The translations under genes were made by a program, and so were the position numbers. A stretch of 64,000 nt of DNA from Paenibacillus dendritiformis (GTDB lineage: Bacteria; Bacillota; Bacilli; Paenibacillales; Paenibacillaceae): assembly GCF_945605565.1 (NCBI RefSeq), contig NZ_OX216966.1, positions 1,547,501 through 1,611,500 on the forward strand, given 5' to 3'. How positions within the stretch are numbered: the first letter of the stretch is position 1; each line of letters starts with the position of its first letter. Shown piece by piece: positions 1 to 10,759 of this stretch. Under the pieces are notes generated by a model. The model was not told the DNA's origin and searched no databases. It saw only the letters and a list, made by a program, of their open reading frames with translations.

Positions 1-2282
<2,282 letters not shown>

Positions 2283-2344
2283 TAACGAAGATGATTTGAT
2301 GATTTGCTTTCGCATTCAGTTTTTAAGGTACAATACCTTATCTG

Positions 2345-2460
2345 TTTGGTGGCGATAGCGGAGGGGTTCCACGCGTACCCATCCCGAACACGACCGTTAA
2401 GCCCTCCAGCGCCGATGGTACTTGGACCGCAGGGTCCTGGGAGAGTAGGACGCTGCCAAG
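2345..2460 (+). rRNA. 5S ribosomal RNA
   Basis: The segment begins TTTGGTGGCGATAGCGGAGG and ends with GAGAGTAGGACGCTGCCAAG, as in Bacillales 5S rRNAs, with length about 116 bases. It follows the 23S by about 60 bases, the usual 23S-5S order, and is followed directly by an intrinsic terminator. No tRNA genes follow. Ends may be off by one to three bases. Confidence 0.96.
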
Positions 2461-2469
2461 CAGACAAAG

Positions 2470-2497
2470 ACCACTGACTTCTGTCGGTGGTTTTTTT
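2470..2497 (+). terminator. Intrinsic terminator of the rRNA operon
   Basis: ACCACTGAC pairs with GTCGGTGGT (one G-T pair) around a TTCT loop, followed by a run of T residues. It sits 10 bases after the 5S gene and ends the rRNA operon. Confidence 0.9.
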
Positions 2498-3480
2498 CTA
2501 TATATTCGGAGGAATACAGGGAATGCGGCGAACAGGAGGACGGCGAACCAGACTGAAATGACATCACATTCTGAGGCGTTATCCTAGAGGTATCGTTGCA
2601 TTCTGATGCGTCATTGCCTCCCGGGGCTGAACTGTAGAGGGAATTGCTGCGATTTTACAGGAATTTCTGCCCAATGAGCCCACATCCAGAGGAATTCCTG
2701 CAAATCTACATCATTTTAGTCCCTTTTACTCCAAATCGAAGCGAATCGGGGGAAATTCCTGCAGCTTTGCAGGATTCCCTTTTTGGTGAAGTCGTGGATA
2801 TCGAATTGATGCACTTTTACAGGATTTTCGGGGCAATACGGCGTTACAACGCTCTGAGCTTGCTCGTCGTTGGTGTTCCCGGCTGACGGTGGGAAATTGT
2901 CCAATCTCAGAGAACTCTTCAATTTGAAATAACGTCTTAACTAGTCAAAGCATCCATTATGGGTGCATTTTTTGTATATTGTGACCCAGAGAGTAAGGGC
3001 AAGCATTTGAATAGTTATTAAGATTTTCTTAAAAAGGTTTAATCAATTGTTTCGTGGAGTCAATCCCTTATCGTGGGTAATATTAGTAGTGAGCAGGCAG
3101 ATGAGAAGGGAAGAACAGATGAATACATGAATGCAACTGGCAATCGCTGTTTTAAGCGTCGTCGTCTAGTTGGCTCCATCAATGGCGGCAGTGGAAGCTT
3201 CATGATCAGCAGCAAGCAATCTGGCGACAAAAACGGAAGCCATGGAATAATGAACGGGCCAGATTATATAAGTTGCTTAATGTATTCAGATGCCAAAGAC
3301 AGTGATTACTCTGCTCAATATAGTGAAGCCAATGATCAAAAGTAACTGTTATATCCTGCTGGTTAGTATTAACGTTTTCTTAATTAATATTAATAGAATG
3401 TTTTGTGGTTTTTTTCCAATTCGTTCGCTAGGATAGTATGGGTGACCAAGTATTCAAGTAATTACATAGGAGGATTTACC
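2498..3480. other. Intergenic region without a convincing gene
   Basis: About 1 kb between the rRNA operon and the first secreted-protein gene. It holds degenerate repeats (2639-2850), a small hairpin at 2950-2973 (GCATCC/GGGTGC followed by T residues) that may be a weak terminator, and an AT-rich stretch before 3481 that probably carries that gene's promoter. An open frame at 3073-3345 (90 codons, GTG start) has no clear ribosome binding site and an unremarkable polar composition; I do not call it a gene. Confidence 0.6.
2639..2850. repeat. Degenerate intergenic repeat cluster A
   Basis: Several units share TTTTRCAGGAATT/CTGCA-type cores (2639-2667, about 2755-2785, about 2810-2835). The reverse complement of 2639-2667 matches 24204-24232 at 27 of 29 positions, by direct comparison. 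The same family appears near 24060-24520 and 56500-56700. Units occur in both orientations and only between genes. Function unknown. Confidence 0.7.
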
Positions 3481-4473
3481 GTGAATTTGAAAAAAGCTAT
3501 CGTCGCAACGCTGGTCGTATCCGGCATGTTGGCCGCATTGGCAGGTCCGATTCCTGCGAGTGCGGAGGCAGCGCAAGAGAAGCAGCAAGAACAGCAGCAA
3601 GCGAAGAGCAAAGAAGTGAAAATCGACAAAAAGATGGCTGCCAAGCTGCAAAAAGCGGTAAATGCATTGGCGGGGAAAGAGATTAAGCTTAAGGATGTCG
3701 GCGAACTTAACAATGGGCAGGTCACGGCTCAATCTGCAGACGGAAAATACGGTGTTCACTTTGATCCTAAAAGCGGAAAAATATGGAGTGTTTCCGTCGA
3801 GACAACAATCGACAAAGTCGACAAAAAGTTTCAAGACGAAGCCTTAAAACAGTTAAAGAGTACCTACTCAAAGAAGAAATACGTATTTAACAAAAACGTT
3901 AGACAGTCACGATCCTACGATAATAGCAAGGGGAAACTTGGCGATTATGTATATTATACATTGGACGGGAAAGATTTTCGCGCTCTAGTACATGCTAATA
4001 TTTCAGAAGGTTATGCTAGCGCCAGTGTGACGATCGATATTGACAAAAAAGAACTTGATCCGAAATTGCTGAAATCGGCAACGGAAGCGATCAAAACGGC
4101 GTTCGATCATCAATTTGACGTGACGAAGGCCGAGATTGAGAGTCAGTGGACGCATCATACGTGGGTACTTGAGGACGACAAAGTGACGGTTTATATGGAG
4201 AACGGGAAAGCAATCAGCCTGATCAATGAACAAGGCAATAAGGTCACGACGAACAAAGAGATGACAGAAAAAGAAGCCAAAGAAGCGGTCGCCCCGCTCG
4301 CGAAGAAATTATTCAATATCGACATTACGAGATATGAAGTAAAATGGGACAGCTTATTTAAAGATTACCGCTTCATCGAAAAAGATGATATTACGGCGGT
4401 GAGAGCCGCATTGGATGCCGAGAAAAATGTCGTGTACATAAAGTCTGGGAGCAGAGCGGCCGCAGGGAATTAA
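3481..4473 (+). CDS. Secreted protein of unknown function, paralogue 1
   Basis: 330 residues from a GTG start preceded by TAGGAGGA with good spacing; this is preferred over an upstream GTG at 3403 with no binding site. An N-terminal Sec signal (MNLKK, hydrophobic core, PIPASA cleavage-type site near residue 28) is followed by a Lys/Gln-rich linker. The mature part seems to carry related alpha/beta modules: an N-terminal one beginning near KLQKAVNALAGKEIKL and a C-terminal one of the type EKEAKEAVAPLAKKLFNI followed by KWD and AALDAEKNVVYI. This resembles PepSY/YcdB-like extracellular modules, but the match is tentative. The next gene is a close tandem paralogue whose ribosome binding site and signal peptide are nearly identical in DNA; a third copy is at 40952. 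No enzyme motif is visible. Confidence 0.85.
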   Translation: MNLKKAIVATLVVSGMLAALAGPIPASAEAAQEKQQEQQQAKSKEVKIDKKMAAKLQKAVNALAGKEIKLKDVGELNNGQVTAQSADGKYGVHFDPKSGKIWSVSVETTIDKVDKKFQDEALKQLKSTYSKKKYVFNKNVRQSRSYDNSKGKLGDYVYYTLDGKDFRALVHANISEGYASASVTIDIDKKELDPKLLKSATEAIKTAFDHQFDVTKAEIESQWTHHTWVLEDDKVTVYMENGKAISLINEQGNKVTTNKEMTEKEAKEAVAPLAKKLFNIDITRYEVKWDSLFKDYRFIEKDDITAVRAALDAEKNVVYIKSGSRAAAGN

Positions 4474-4504
4474 AAAACACAAATAGATGCTAGGAGGATT
4501 TATC

Positions 4505-5512
4505 ATGAATTTGAAAAAAGCTATCGTAGCCACACTGGTTGTATCCGGCATGCTGACTGCATTGGCCGGTCCGATTCCTGCGGGCGCGGAGGCAGCGCAA
4601 GAGAAGCAGCAAGAACAGCAGCAATCCAAGAGTAAAGAAGTGAAAATCGACAAGAAGCTGGCTGCCGAGCTGCAAAAGGCCGTAAAACAATTTGCGGGGA
4701 AAGAGATTAAATTGCAGGATGTTGGCGAGCTTGACGAAATGTCAGGGTGGGTGTGGGTTCGTTCTGAAGATGAAACTTATAGTGTAGCCTATATACAAGA
4801 GACAAAAAAAATATGGAGTATTAGAGGAAAGCAAAGCATCGATAGAATCAGCAAAAAGGATCAGGATGAAATCCTGAAAGTGCTGAAAGGAATGCATGCC
4901 AAGAAAAAATACACATTTAATAAAGAAGTTGACGTGTCCGAGTACTATGAAAATCCAAAGCAACCTTTTACCCAGTATTCTTTAAGCGGGAAGGATTTTT
5001 CCGCCTTTATGATGAAAAATATTCCAGGGTCGACAGAGAAAACTCGTATTGGGGCCGCGATCGAATTTAGCAAGAACGAGCTTGAACCGAAATTACTGAA
5101 AGCGGCGGCGGAAGCAGTGAAAACGGCTTTAGATCGTGACTTGGACGTGACGAAAGCAGTGCTTGAGGGTGGCGTTGAGAATAAGACGTGGAAGCTTAAT
5201 GGCGGCAAGGTTACGCTTGCTCTGGATGCCAAGACGGGGAAGGTACAATACGTTCATGACGGCGGACGAAAACAAGTGTTGAAGAAAGAGATTACCGAAA
5301 AAGAAGCGAAAGAAGCGGTGGCTCCGATCGCGAAGAAATTGTTCAATATGGATCTCCAGGGACTTGAAGTGAAATGGGACAACTCGGCTAGAGATTTCAG
5401 CTTTATCCAAAATAAGGAGACCAAGATGGTAGCGGCGCTGGATGCCGACAAAAACGTAGTTTTCTTGATGCACGGAGAAAGAGTCTATATTAAAGAATTG
5501 TATGAAGAATAA
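4505..5512 (+). CDS. Secreted protein of unknown function, paralogue 2
   Basis: 335 residues from an ATG 31 bases after paralogue 1, with TAGGAGGA upstream. The signal peptide differs from paralogue 1 at only a few positions (PIPAGA in place of PIPASA) and the Lys/Gln linker is retained. The central part is more diverged, while the C-terminal module (EKEAKEAVAPIAKKLFNM, KWD, AALDADKNVVFL) is conserved. The arrangement implies tandem duplication including the translation start region, then divergence of the middle. Probably co-transcribed with paralogue 1 and ended by the hairpin at 5573. The protein should be exported and lacks anchor or lipobox signals. Function unknown. Confidence 0.85.
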   Translation: MNLKKAIVATLVVSGMLTALAGPIPAGAEAAQEKQQEQQQSKSKEVKIDKKLAAELQKAVKQFAGKEIKLQDVGELDEMSGWVWVRSEDETYSVAYIQETKKIWSIRGKQSIDRISKKDQDEILKVLKGMHAKKKYTFNKEVDVSEYYENPKQPFTQYSLSGKDFSAFMMKNIPGSTEKTRIGAAIEFSKNELEPKLLKAAAEAVKTALDRDLDVTKAVLEGGVENKTWKLNGGKVTLALDAKTGKVQYVHDGGRKQVLKKEITEKEAKEAVAPIAKKLFNMDLQGLEVKWDNSARDFSFIQNKETKMVAALDADKNVVFLMHGERVYIKELYEE

Positions 5513-5572
5513 AGCATAGATAGGTAAAAAGGAAGATTGAAAAAGTAGATTCGCAACCGCGCACATGATTAG

Positions 5573-5601
5573 CAGCCCGTTGGTAACCCGCCGACGGGCT
5601 G
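5573..5601 (+). terminator. Hairpin after the secreted-protein pair
   Basis: CAGCCCGTTGG pairs with CCGACGGGCTG (one G-T pair) around a 7-base loop. It lacks a strong T run, so termination efficiency is uncertain. Confidence 0.5.
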
Positions 5602-5660
5602 TTCGGCGTAACGCTGACCAGAATCGTTGCTAAGTATTGTTGAATTATTGAAAATTATAA

Positions 5661-6674
5661 GAAATAGTTGTTGTGAAGGGGGCGCTGCTGCTCCTGGCAG
5701 GGTGCAGCGGCGAAAAGGCAATTCTGCCTGATATGCCAAAGGACGGCAAGGGCGTCGTCAAAGCCATGTATTTTCATGAACAGAGCTTTCATCAAAAATA
5801 CGGTGATGGGCTGAACCAATTCATAGAAAAAGAAAATCCCGATCTGATCCTGGTTGATGCGGAACAGTTAACAGCGCTGGCGGAAAAGGGAAAGCTGCTG
5901 CCCTTGGATGCGGTGCTGAAGCAGGAGCGGTTCGATACGGCAGGCATTCCCTTTTTGACGGTGGATTTTTTCCGTCAGTTGGGGGGCGGCCACATTTATG
6001 CGTTGTCTCCTACTTACAATGTCGAAGCGATTTACTATAATGTGGATCTGTCCCGGGAGCATGGGATAGAGCCGCCACTCAACCAGATGACGTGGGAGGA
6101 ATTGTTCGAGCTGGCTTCCCGATTCGGACAACTCGGCAATTCTCCGACTTCGTCCAAGTCGCTGCAGGGAAATTCGACATTTGAGGTAGGCATTGTCACC
6201 ATGCCGGTCAATCCGGCCAACCCCGGCGTATCGCCTTTTATGTCCTTCAATGAAATGTTCGCCATCAATTCGAACTCCGCCAATAAGCGAATTGCCTGGG
6301 AACTGCTATCGTATATGTGCAGCCCGGAAATGGCCAAGACGCTGGTATCCGGCTATAGCCTCAGACTGCCAATCCGCAATGAGGGCATAGCTGAGATAGG
6401 CGGCTTGCCGGCCGAGCCGTTCACGATGCTGAAGCCTTATGCGGGGGGCGGCCCTGGCCGAAACGTACTTGAGAGGGTGAAGGCATCTCCGGAATTCAAC
6501 GCGCAGATCTATCAGACGATGAACCAGACGCTGATCTGCATTGTCAAGGAGGATAAACCGGTGGATGAAGCGCTGGCCGCGATGCAGAAGGAGCTGCAGG
6601 AGAGGCTGGAATTGGAGAAGAAAAAAATAATACCAGAAGCTCCGTGTTTGAACACTAATGCTGTGAATAGTTGA
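5661..6674 (+). pseudogene. Decayed family-1 solute-binding lipoprotein
   Basis: Homologous to the intact lipoprotein encoded at 6918-8297 but damaged. A lipobox-like LLAGC is present near the start, but the signal peptide is cut short: the frame is closed upstream by TAA at 5658-5660 and the first possible start (GTG 5673) has no ribosome binding site. Relative to the neighbour, about 35 residues are missing after QKYGD and about 80 after RFGQLG. Both deletions are in frame, so the frame stays open to the C-terminal QKELQERLELEKKK. The loss of part of both lobes of the binding protein makes function unlikely. No permease or ATPase genes accompany it. Confidence 0.75.
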
Positions 6675-6917
6675 AAAGTATAACATTTAGTTGATTTTTA
6701 TAACATATATTTGTTGTTTATTGGAAAATGACACGATAAAATATTTGTAAATAGATCTTATGATAAAATTATTCTTTTATATATTTAATTTACAAAAAAT
6801 GAAGGGTACATTATTTGATCTATATAGCTCATTTCTAACTTGCGCGCCGTAAAGCATGAATTTTTCAGAACATCGAAAAATTTTTTTCCGCAAGGTTGGA
6901 CGAGGTGGAATGAAAAA

Positions 6918-8297
6918 ATGCGGGTATCCTCTTGGAGAAATAGAGCAAGGAAAATGATTATGGTTGAGATGTATTGTGTAGGCATCATCGTCATCCTGCT
7001 GTTCGCAAGCGGCTGTGCTCAGGGGAAAAATACGCTTCTTCCTGACCACCCTGCAGAAGGTGAAGGAATGTTAAAAGTGCTTTACTATGATGAACAATCC
7101 TTTCAGCAGAAGTATGGGGATTTTTTTAGCAAGAAGTTCCCTCGGGTTCAGATACATGTAATTAGCACCAAGACGCTGCAAGAAGACAGCAGGCATGAAC
7201 AACTGGAGATTGAAGAGCTTACGAGGCTTATCGAACAAGAAAATCCCGATCTGATCTGGCTCCAGGATAATCATATCATCCCGCTGGCTGACAAAGGCAT
7301 GCTTCAGCCGCTTGATGTCATCATCGAACAAGATCAATTCGATCTCACCGGTATTCCGGATAATACGATGGATTACTTCCGCCAGAAAGGCGGGGGAATC
7401 CTGTATACATTGTCCCCGACCTACACCACGCAAGCGATTTACTACAATGCGGATCTGTTCAAAGCACATCATATTGATCTTCCACGCAACCAGATGACTT
7501 GGGAAGAACTGTTCTCGTTGGCATCCAGGTTTAGTGAATTAGGAACGAAGGAAGAGCCTGTATATGGACTTTCTCTCCATGTTCCTGTAACGATGATGAA
7601 CCTGTTGTATGTCGCTCAGACGGACAATTTGAGAGTAATCGATGCAAGAGGCGAGAAGCTGCAGTTCGATACGGAGGGATGGAGGCGAGTCTTCCATTTA
7701 GTAGCAGAGGCCATCAAGACAGGGACACTATATACGTCAGGGCCGGAGGTTACAGCCAAGAATCTGCTTGAGAATCCATTCTCCCAAGGAAGAGTGGCCA
7801 TGACGATCAAGGAACCGTCGATGTCATCCATACGAGGCTCATCTACCTTCGAAATTGGAGTCGTAACGATGCCGATCAACCCCATGCAGCCGGATATCAA
7901 TCCATTTCTATATTACCCGGATTTGTTCGCCATTCATCAGCGCAGCGAAAATAAGCGGTTGGCTTGGGAGATGTTGTCGTACATGCTTAGCCCAGAAATG
8001 GCCAAGACGATGGCGCAAGGGTGGGCAGTGCGTTTACCTACCCGCAACGGTGATCTAAAGCAAGTCGGCGAGTGGAGCGCTGAACCATTTACGATGCTTA
8101 AACCGTCCTTGCACGGAGGCCCGAGCTATAACATTGTAGAGCGAGAGAACTTTTCCGAGTCATTTAAAAATGAAATATACGGTGCGCTTGTGGAGACGTT
8201 AGATGAAATCGTTAATAATAATAGGCAAGTGGAAGAAGCTCTGGCTAGTATGCAAGAAGAGCTTGAAGTCAAGTTAGAGCAGGAAAGAAATAAATAG
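6918..8297 (+). CDS. Extracellular solute-binding lipoprotein (family 1)
   Basis: 459 residues from ATG 6918, placed 9 bases after GAGGTGG; a longer frame from 6840 lacks such a site. The signal peptide ends in a lipobox (LLFASGC, Cys33), so the protein should be lipid-anchored outside the membrane. The rest has the layout of ABC-type sugar/oligosaccharide binding proteins: an N-terminal lobe with QENPDLIWL, a hinge-region YYNADLFKAHHI and NQMTWEELF, and a C-terminal lobe with VTMPINPMQPD and WEMLSYMLSPEMAKTM. No permease or ATPase gene of an importer is nearby, so the ligand is unknown. Two relatives flank it, one decayed (5661) and one intact (8840). It precedes the Cys-rich peptide gene, so a role as receptor or scavenger of that peptide is possible but is pure inference. 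Confidence 0.88.
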   Translation: MRVSSWRNRARKMIMVEMYCVGIIVILLFASGCAQGKNTLLPDHPAEGEGMLKVLYYDEQSFQQKYGDFFSKKFPRVQIHVISTKTLQEDSRHEQLEIEELTRLIEQENPDLIWLQDNHIIPLADKGMLQPLDVIIEQDQFDLTGIPDNTMDYFRQKGGGILYTLSPTYTTQAIYYNADLFKAHHIDLPRNQMTWEELFSLASRFSELGTKEEPVYGLSLHVPVTMMNLLYVAQTDNLRVIDARGEKLQFDTEGWRRVFHLVAEAIKTGTLYTSGPEVTAKNLLENPFSQGRVAMTIKEPSMSSIRGSSTFEIGVVTMPINPMQPDINPFLYYPDLFAIHQRSENKRLAWEMLSYMLSPEMAKTMAQGWAVRLPTRNGDLKQVGEWSAEPFTMLKPSLHGGPSYNIVERENFSESFKNEIYGALVETLDEIVNNNRQVEEALASMQEELEVKLEQERNK

Positions 8298-8340
8298 TTT
8301 GCGCTTCTTTATTTTTGCCGATGGGTACAGCTCAAGCTCG

Positions 8341-8370
8341 ATTGTTACCACTCCATAGGAGTGAAACAAT
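8341..8370 (+). promoter_or_regulatory. Imperfect palindrome upstream of the Cys-rich peptide gene
   Basis: ATTGTT..CACTCC is followed by ATA and then GGAGTG..AACAAT, giving a 12-bp arm pair with a small asymmetry, about 80 bases before the peptide start. It could be an operator or an RNA hairpin. There is no T run after it. The peptide gene's promoter could not be placed with confidence. Confidence 0.4.
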
Positions 8371-8447
8371 AAAATGACTCTAGTGAAATTAGGCAGGAGT
8401 GTACACTGGAAACATTTCCGCAATGGAAGTGAAAGGAGGTGAAAAGA

Positions 8448-8576
8448 ATGAATACTATGACTTGTTATGAAGAGTCATCCTGGTGTCTCGATGTAAGATG
8501 TCCGAATCAGGATGGTAAGATTAGACAACATTATGTAAGCTGCATTGGCGAAGTAGGTACTACGTGTTCATGCTAG
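8448..8576 (+). CDS. Cysteine-rich 42-residue peptide, putative exported natural-product precursor
   Basis: The ATG lies 7 bases after AAAGGAGGTGA, an almost perfect match to the 16S anti-Shine-Dalgarno, which suggests heavy translation. The product has 42 residues with six cysteines at 6, 13, 18, 32, 40 and 42 and ends CSC. It has no hydrophobic stretch, no Sec signal and no GG-type leader. A strong terminator follows at once. Downstream, in the same direction, lie genes for a lipoprotein, a MauE-type membrane redox protein, a CxxC thioredoxin-fold protein and an ABC exporter. A second, broken copy follows at 8636-8764 and keeps SS-x-CL-x3-CP, IRQHYV and the terminal CSC. That conservation at the protein level argues for a real gene. 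I infer a disulfide-bonded (or otherwise modified) secreted peptide; bacteriocin or signal activity is untested. I recognise no named family. Confidence 0.72.
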   Translation: MNTMTCYEESSWCLDVRCPNQDGKIRQHYVSCIGEVGTTCSC

Positions 8577-8583
8577 TTCTGTG

Positions 8584-8630
8584 GAAGGAACCTGACTCCC
8601 TCATTGATTGATAGTAAGGTTCCTTCTTTT
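8584..8630 (+). terminator. Terminator or attenuator after the Cys-rich peptide gene
   Basis: GAAGGAACCT and AGGTTCCTTC form a perfect 10-bp stem (loop 23 bases) followed by TTTT. It would make the peptide mRNA short and abundant, with partial read-through into the downstream genes, as is common for small-peptide operons. Confidence 0.8.
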
Positions 8631-8635
8631 ACTTT

Positions 8636-8764
8636 ATGGTCAATTAAGGTAGCGCCTCATCCGTATGCTTGAGTATAGCATGTCCACCGGAATTGGGCCC
8701 GAATCGATATATCCGACAACACTATGTTAATGGGCTTCCAGTAAGTAAATCGTGCTCATGCTAG
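8636..8764 (+). pseudogene. Decayed second copy of the Cys-rich peptide gene
   Basis: In the frame ending TGC TCA TGC TAG at 8764 the translation keeps SS-x-CL-x3-CP, a spacer, IRQHYV and the terminal CSC of the 42-residue peptide at 8448; four cysteines align and the one at position 32 is lost. The nearest in-frame ATG (8636) is followed by a TAA stop at 8645 and has no ribosome binding site. Homology is clear from about 8657 onward. It shows that the peptide belongs to a duplicated family. Expression is unlikely unless an unusual start is used. Confidence 0.7.
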
Positions 8765-8839
8765 ATCATTAAAAAATGGAAGCCGATCTGAAAAGTCGTT
8801 TCATTTCCCTTCATATCTAGAGGTGTGGGAGGTTCCGTC

Positions 8840-10183
8840 ATGGGCAAAAAATTGTATCTAACATGTGTATGGCTAAGTATCATGTTGATGCTGTCTATGG
8901 TTGGATGTGCAAAGGAACCTTTGCCGGATCAAGCAGTGACGCTCAAAGTTATGGTCTATGATAAGGACACATTTACTAAGGAATATGGTTCGCAGTTAAC
9001 CGTTGCATTTCCAAATGTTGAGTTGCAGGTTATTGAAACGCTAACATTAAGGCAAGACGATAGTCCTGAGGAGGAACCCGGGGAGAAGTTAATCAAGTTC
9101 ATTGAGCAAGAGAATCCTGACTTAATTTTGCTAGAACCCGATCAGGTGATGCCGTTGGCAGATAAGGGGAAATTACTAGAACTGGATCCTGTAATGAAGC
9201 AAGAAAATTTTGATCCGACCGGTATCCCGGAAAATATGATGGATTATTTTCGTCAGACAGGTAACGGTACATTATATGCGATAGCTCCTACATACACACC
9301 ATCTGTTATTTATTATAATATCGATCTGTTCAAGCGGCATCGTATCGAATTTCCCCGTAACCAGATGACATGGGAGGAATTGTTTACACTTGCTGCACGT
9401 TTTGGCCAATTGGGGACGATGGAGAAGCCTATATACGGAATTGCTGATCATTTATATGCATATAAGTTAACCTCTATATTTAACGTAGCTCACACACTCA
9501 ATCTAAGCATTACAGACCCACGGGGCGAGAAGCTGCAGTTTCAGGCCGAAGGCTGGAAATACGTTTTTCGGATGGTAACCGATATGATGAAAAATAAAGC
9601 TTTATACACGACAGATGAAGAAGTTATGTCCTCGAATGCCAATGACAACCCATTTTCACGGGAAGAAGTAGCTATGCAGGTTCATACCCCGATAACCTCC
9701 AAGTATACGCTAATTGGTGAATCGAGTGCCCAATTGGGCGTTGTTACTATGCCGGTCAATCCAGGTAATCCCGAGGAATCTCCATTTATTTCTCTTGATA
9801 GTATGTATGCGATAAATGCTGCCTCCGATCAGAAGCAGCTGGCTTGGAAAGTGTTGGACTATATGATTGGTCCGGAAATGGCAAAACTGAATACACAGAA
9901 CTTTATATCTACCGGATCTCTCCCCATTCGAAATGCACACATACAAAAGGTTGGCGAATGGGAGGCACAGCCTTATGTTATGCTGAAGCCTTCTGTACAC
10001 GCCGGATGGTCGGGCGATATCATCCGGAAATCAAAAATTTCAGATTCAATGAAAGAGGAGACTATCAATGCCATGGAAAATGCGGTAGATGAAATCGTAA
10101 AAAATAATAAACCGGTTGATGAAGTGTTGGCAGCGATGCAGAATGAACTCCAGGCCAAATTAGACATCGAGCTGAACAAATAA
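8840..10183 (+). CDS. Extracellular solute-binding lipoprotein (family 1), paralogue
   Basis: 447 residues from ATG 8840, six bases after GGGAGGT; a GTG at 8825 overlaps that site and is rejected. A lipobox (SMVGC, Cys23) predicts a lipid-anchored surface protein. It aligns along its whole length with the protein at 6918 (shared blocks EQENPDLI, DYFRQ, PTYT, NQMTWEELF, GVVTMPVNP, GPEMAK). Base composition is lower in GC than the housekeeping genes of the window. It is followed after 34 bases by the MauE-type gene in the same direction, so it probably belongs to the peptide export operon. No importer permease is present. It may bind the peptide or a maturation partner, but that is inference. 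Confidence 0.87.
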   Translation: MGKKLYLTCVWLSIMLMLSMVGCAKEPLPDQAVTLKVMVYDKDTFTKEYGSQLTVAFPNVELQVIETLTLRQDDSPEEEPGEKLIKFIEQENPDLILLEPDQVMPLADKGKLLELDPVMKQENFDPTGIPENMMDYFRQTGNGTLYAIAPTYTPSVIYYNIDLFKRHRIEFPRNQMTWEELFTLAARFGQLGTMEKPIYGIADHLYAYKLTSIFNVAHTLNLSITDPRGEKLQFQAEGWKYVFRMVTDMMKNKALYTTDEEVMSSNANDNPFSREEVAMQVHTPITSKYTLIGESSAQLGVVTMPVNPGNPEESPFISLDSMYAINAASDQKQLAWKVLDYMIGPEMAKLNTQNFISTGSLPIRNAHIQKVGEWEAQPYVMLKPSVHAGWSGDIIRKSKISDSMKEETINAMENAVDEIVKNNKPVDEVLAAMQNELQAKLDIELNK

Positions 10184-10217
10184 AGTCACGAAAAAAAGTT
10201 TGCAAGGAGAGCCGTCT

Positions 10218-10754
10218 GTGAATATAAGTTTGATTTGCCTATGGTTGCTTATTGTCACTTTTATTTTCTCGGGAGTTGTAAAGTTGTTCGCACTTCAAAA
10301 TTTCAAGTCTACACTTGAAAGTTTGCGTCTACCCGTTCGACGTTTCCCTTTTATTCCTGCTTTTATCTGCGTGTTTGAAATATTGACGGCAAGTTGTTTG
10401 CTCTTTTCCGTTAGCAGAGTATTTGGACAATTGGCGATTTTTGTTATGATGATAGGTTTCACCTGGGCTATATATCAGGCAAAAGTTGTCCAGAAGGAGA
10501 AAATCTCTTGCAACTGTTGGGGGAATATGACTTCGGAGATACTGGGAACGAGCACGATGATTAAAATAACGATCCTGACTTTACTAAATGGATATGTGCT
10601 ATGGGATGCTCCGCAACTTACGATAGCAGAGAAGACACCATCAACAGACCATATCCTTTATTTCTTGTTCGCTTTGGGAACCATATTCTTGCTATTACTA
10701 GGTCAGAATTACTATGCGCTTCATCGATTGCAAAAAGAAAGGAGAGCACAGTAA
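10218..10754 (+). CDS. MauE/DoxX-family redox-associated membrane protein
   Basis: 178 residues from GTG 10218, seven bases after AAGGAGA; the TTG at 10200 is upstream of that site. Four hydrophobic segments are visible, with the characteristic cysteine pair CNCWG (Cys98, Cys100) after the third, corresponding to the CxCFG motif of MauE-like proteins. MauE-type proteins pass redox equivalents across the membrane and support disulfide formation in partner proteins. The next gene, six bases on, encodes an anchored CxxC thioredoxin-fold protein, the usual MauE-MauD type pairing. Together with the Cys-rich peptide upstream this suggests a dedicated disulfide-forming system for a secreted peptide. 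Confidence 0.82.
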   Translation: MNISLICLWLLIVTFIFSGVVKLFALQNFKSTLESLRLPVRRFPFIPAFICVFEILTASCLLFSVSRVFGQLAIFVMMIGFTWAIYQAKVVQKEKISCNCWGNMTSEILGTSTMIKITILTLLNGYVLWDAPQLTIAEKTPSTDHILYFLFALGTIFLLLLGQNYYALHRLQKERRAQ

Positions 10755-10759
10755 TCGAT

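Noticed and set aside
3073..3345. 90-codon GTG frame
   Set aside because: No ribosome binding site, no recognisable features; sits in repeat-rich intergenic DNA.
10601..10759. N-terminal extension of the thioredoxin-fold protein into the MauE-type gene
   Set aside because: The membrane anchor starts at ATG 10760; the upstream part is an out-of-frame shadow of the MauE-type gene.
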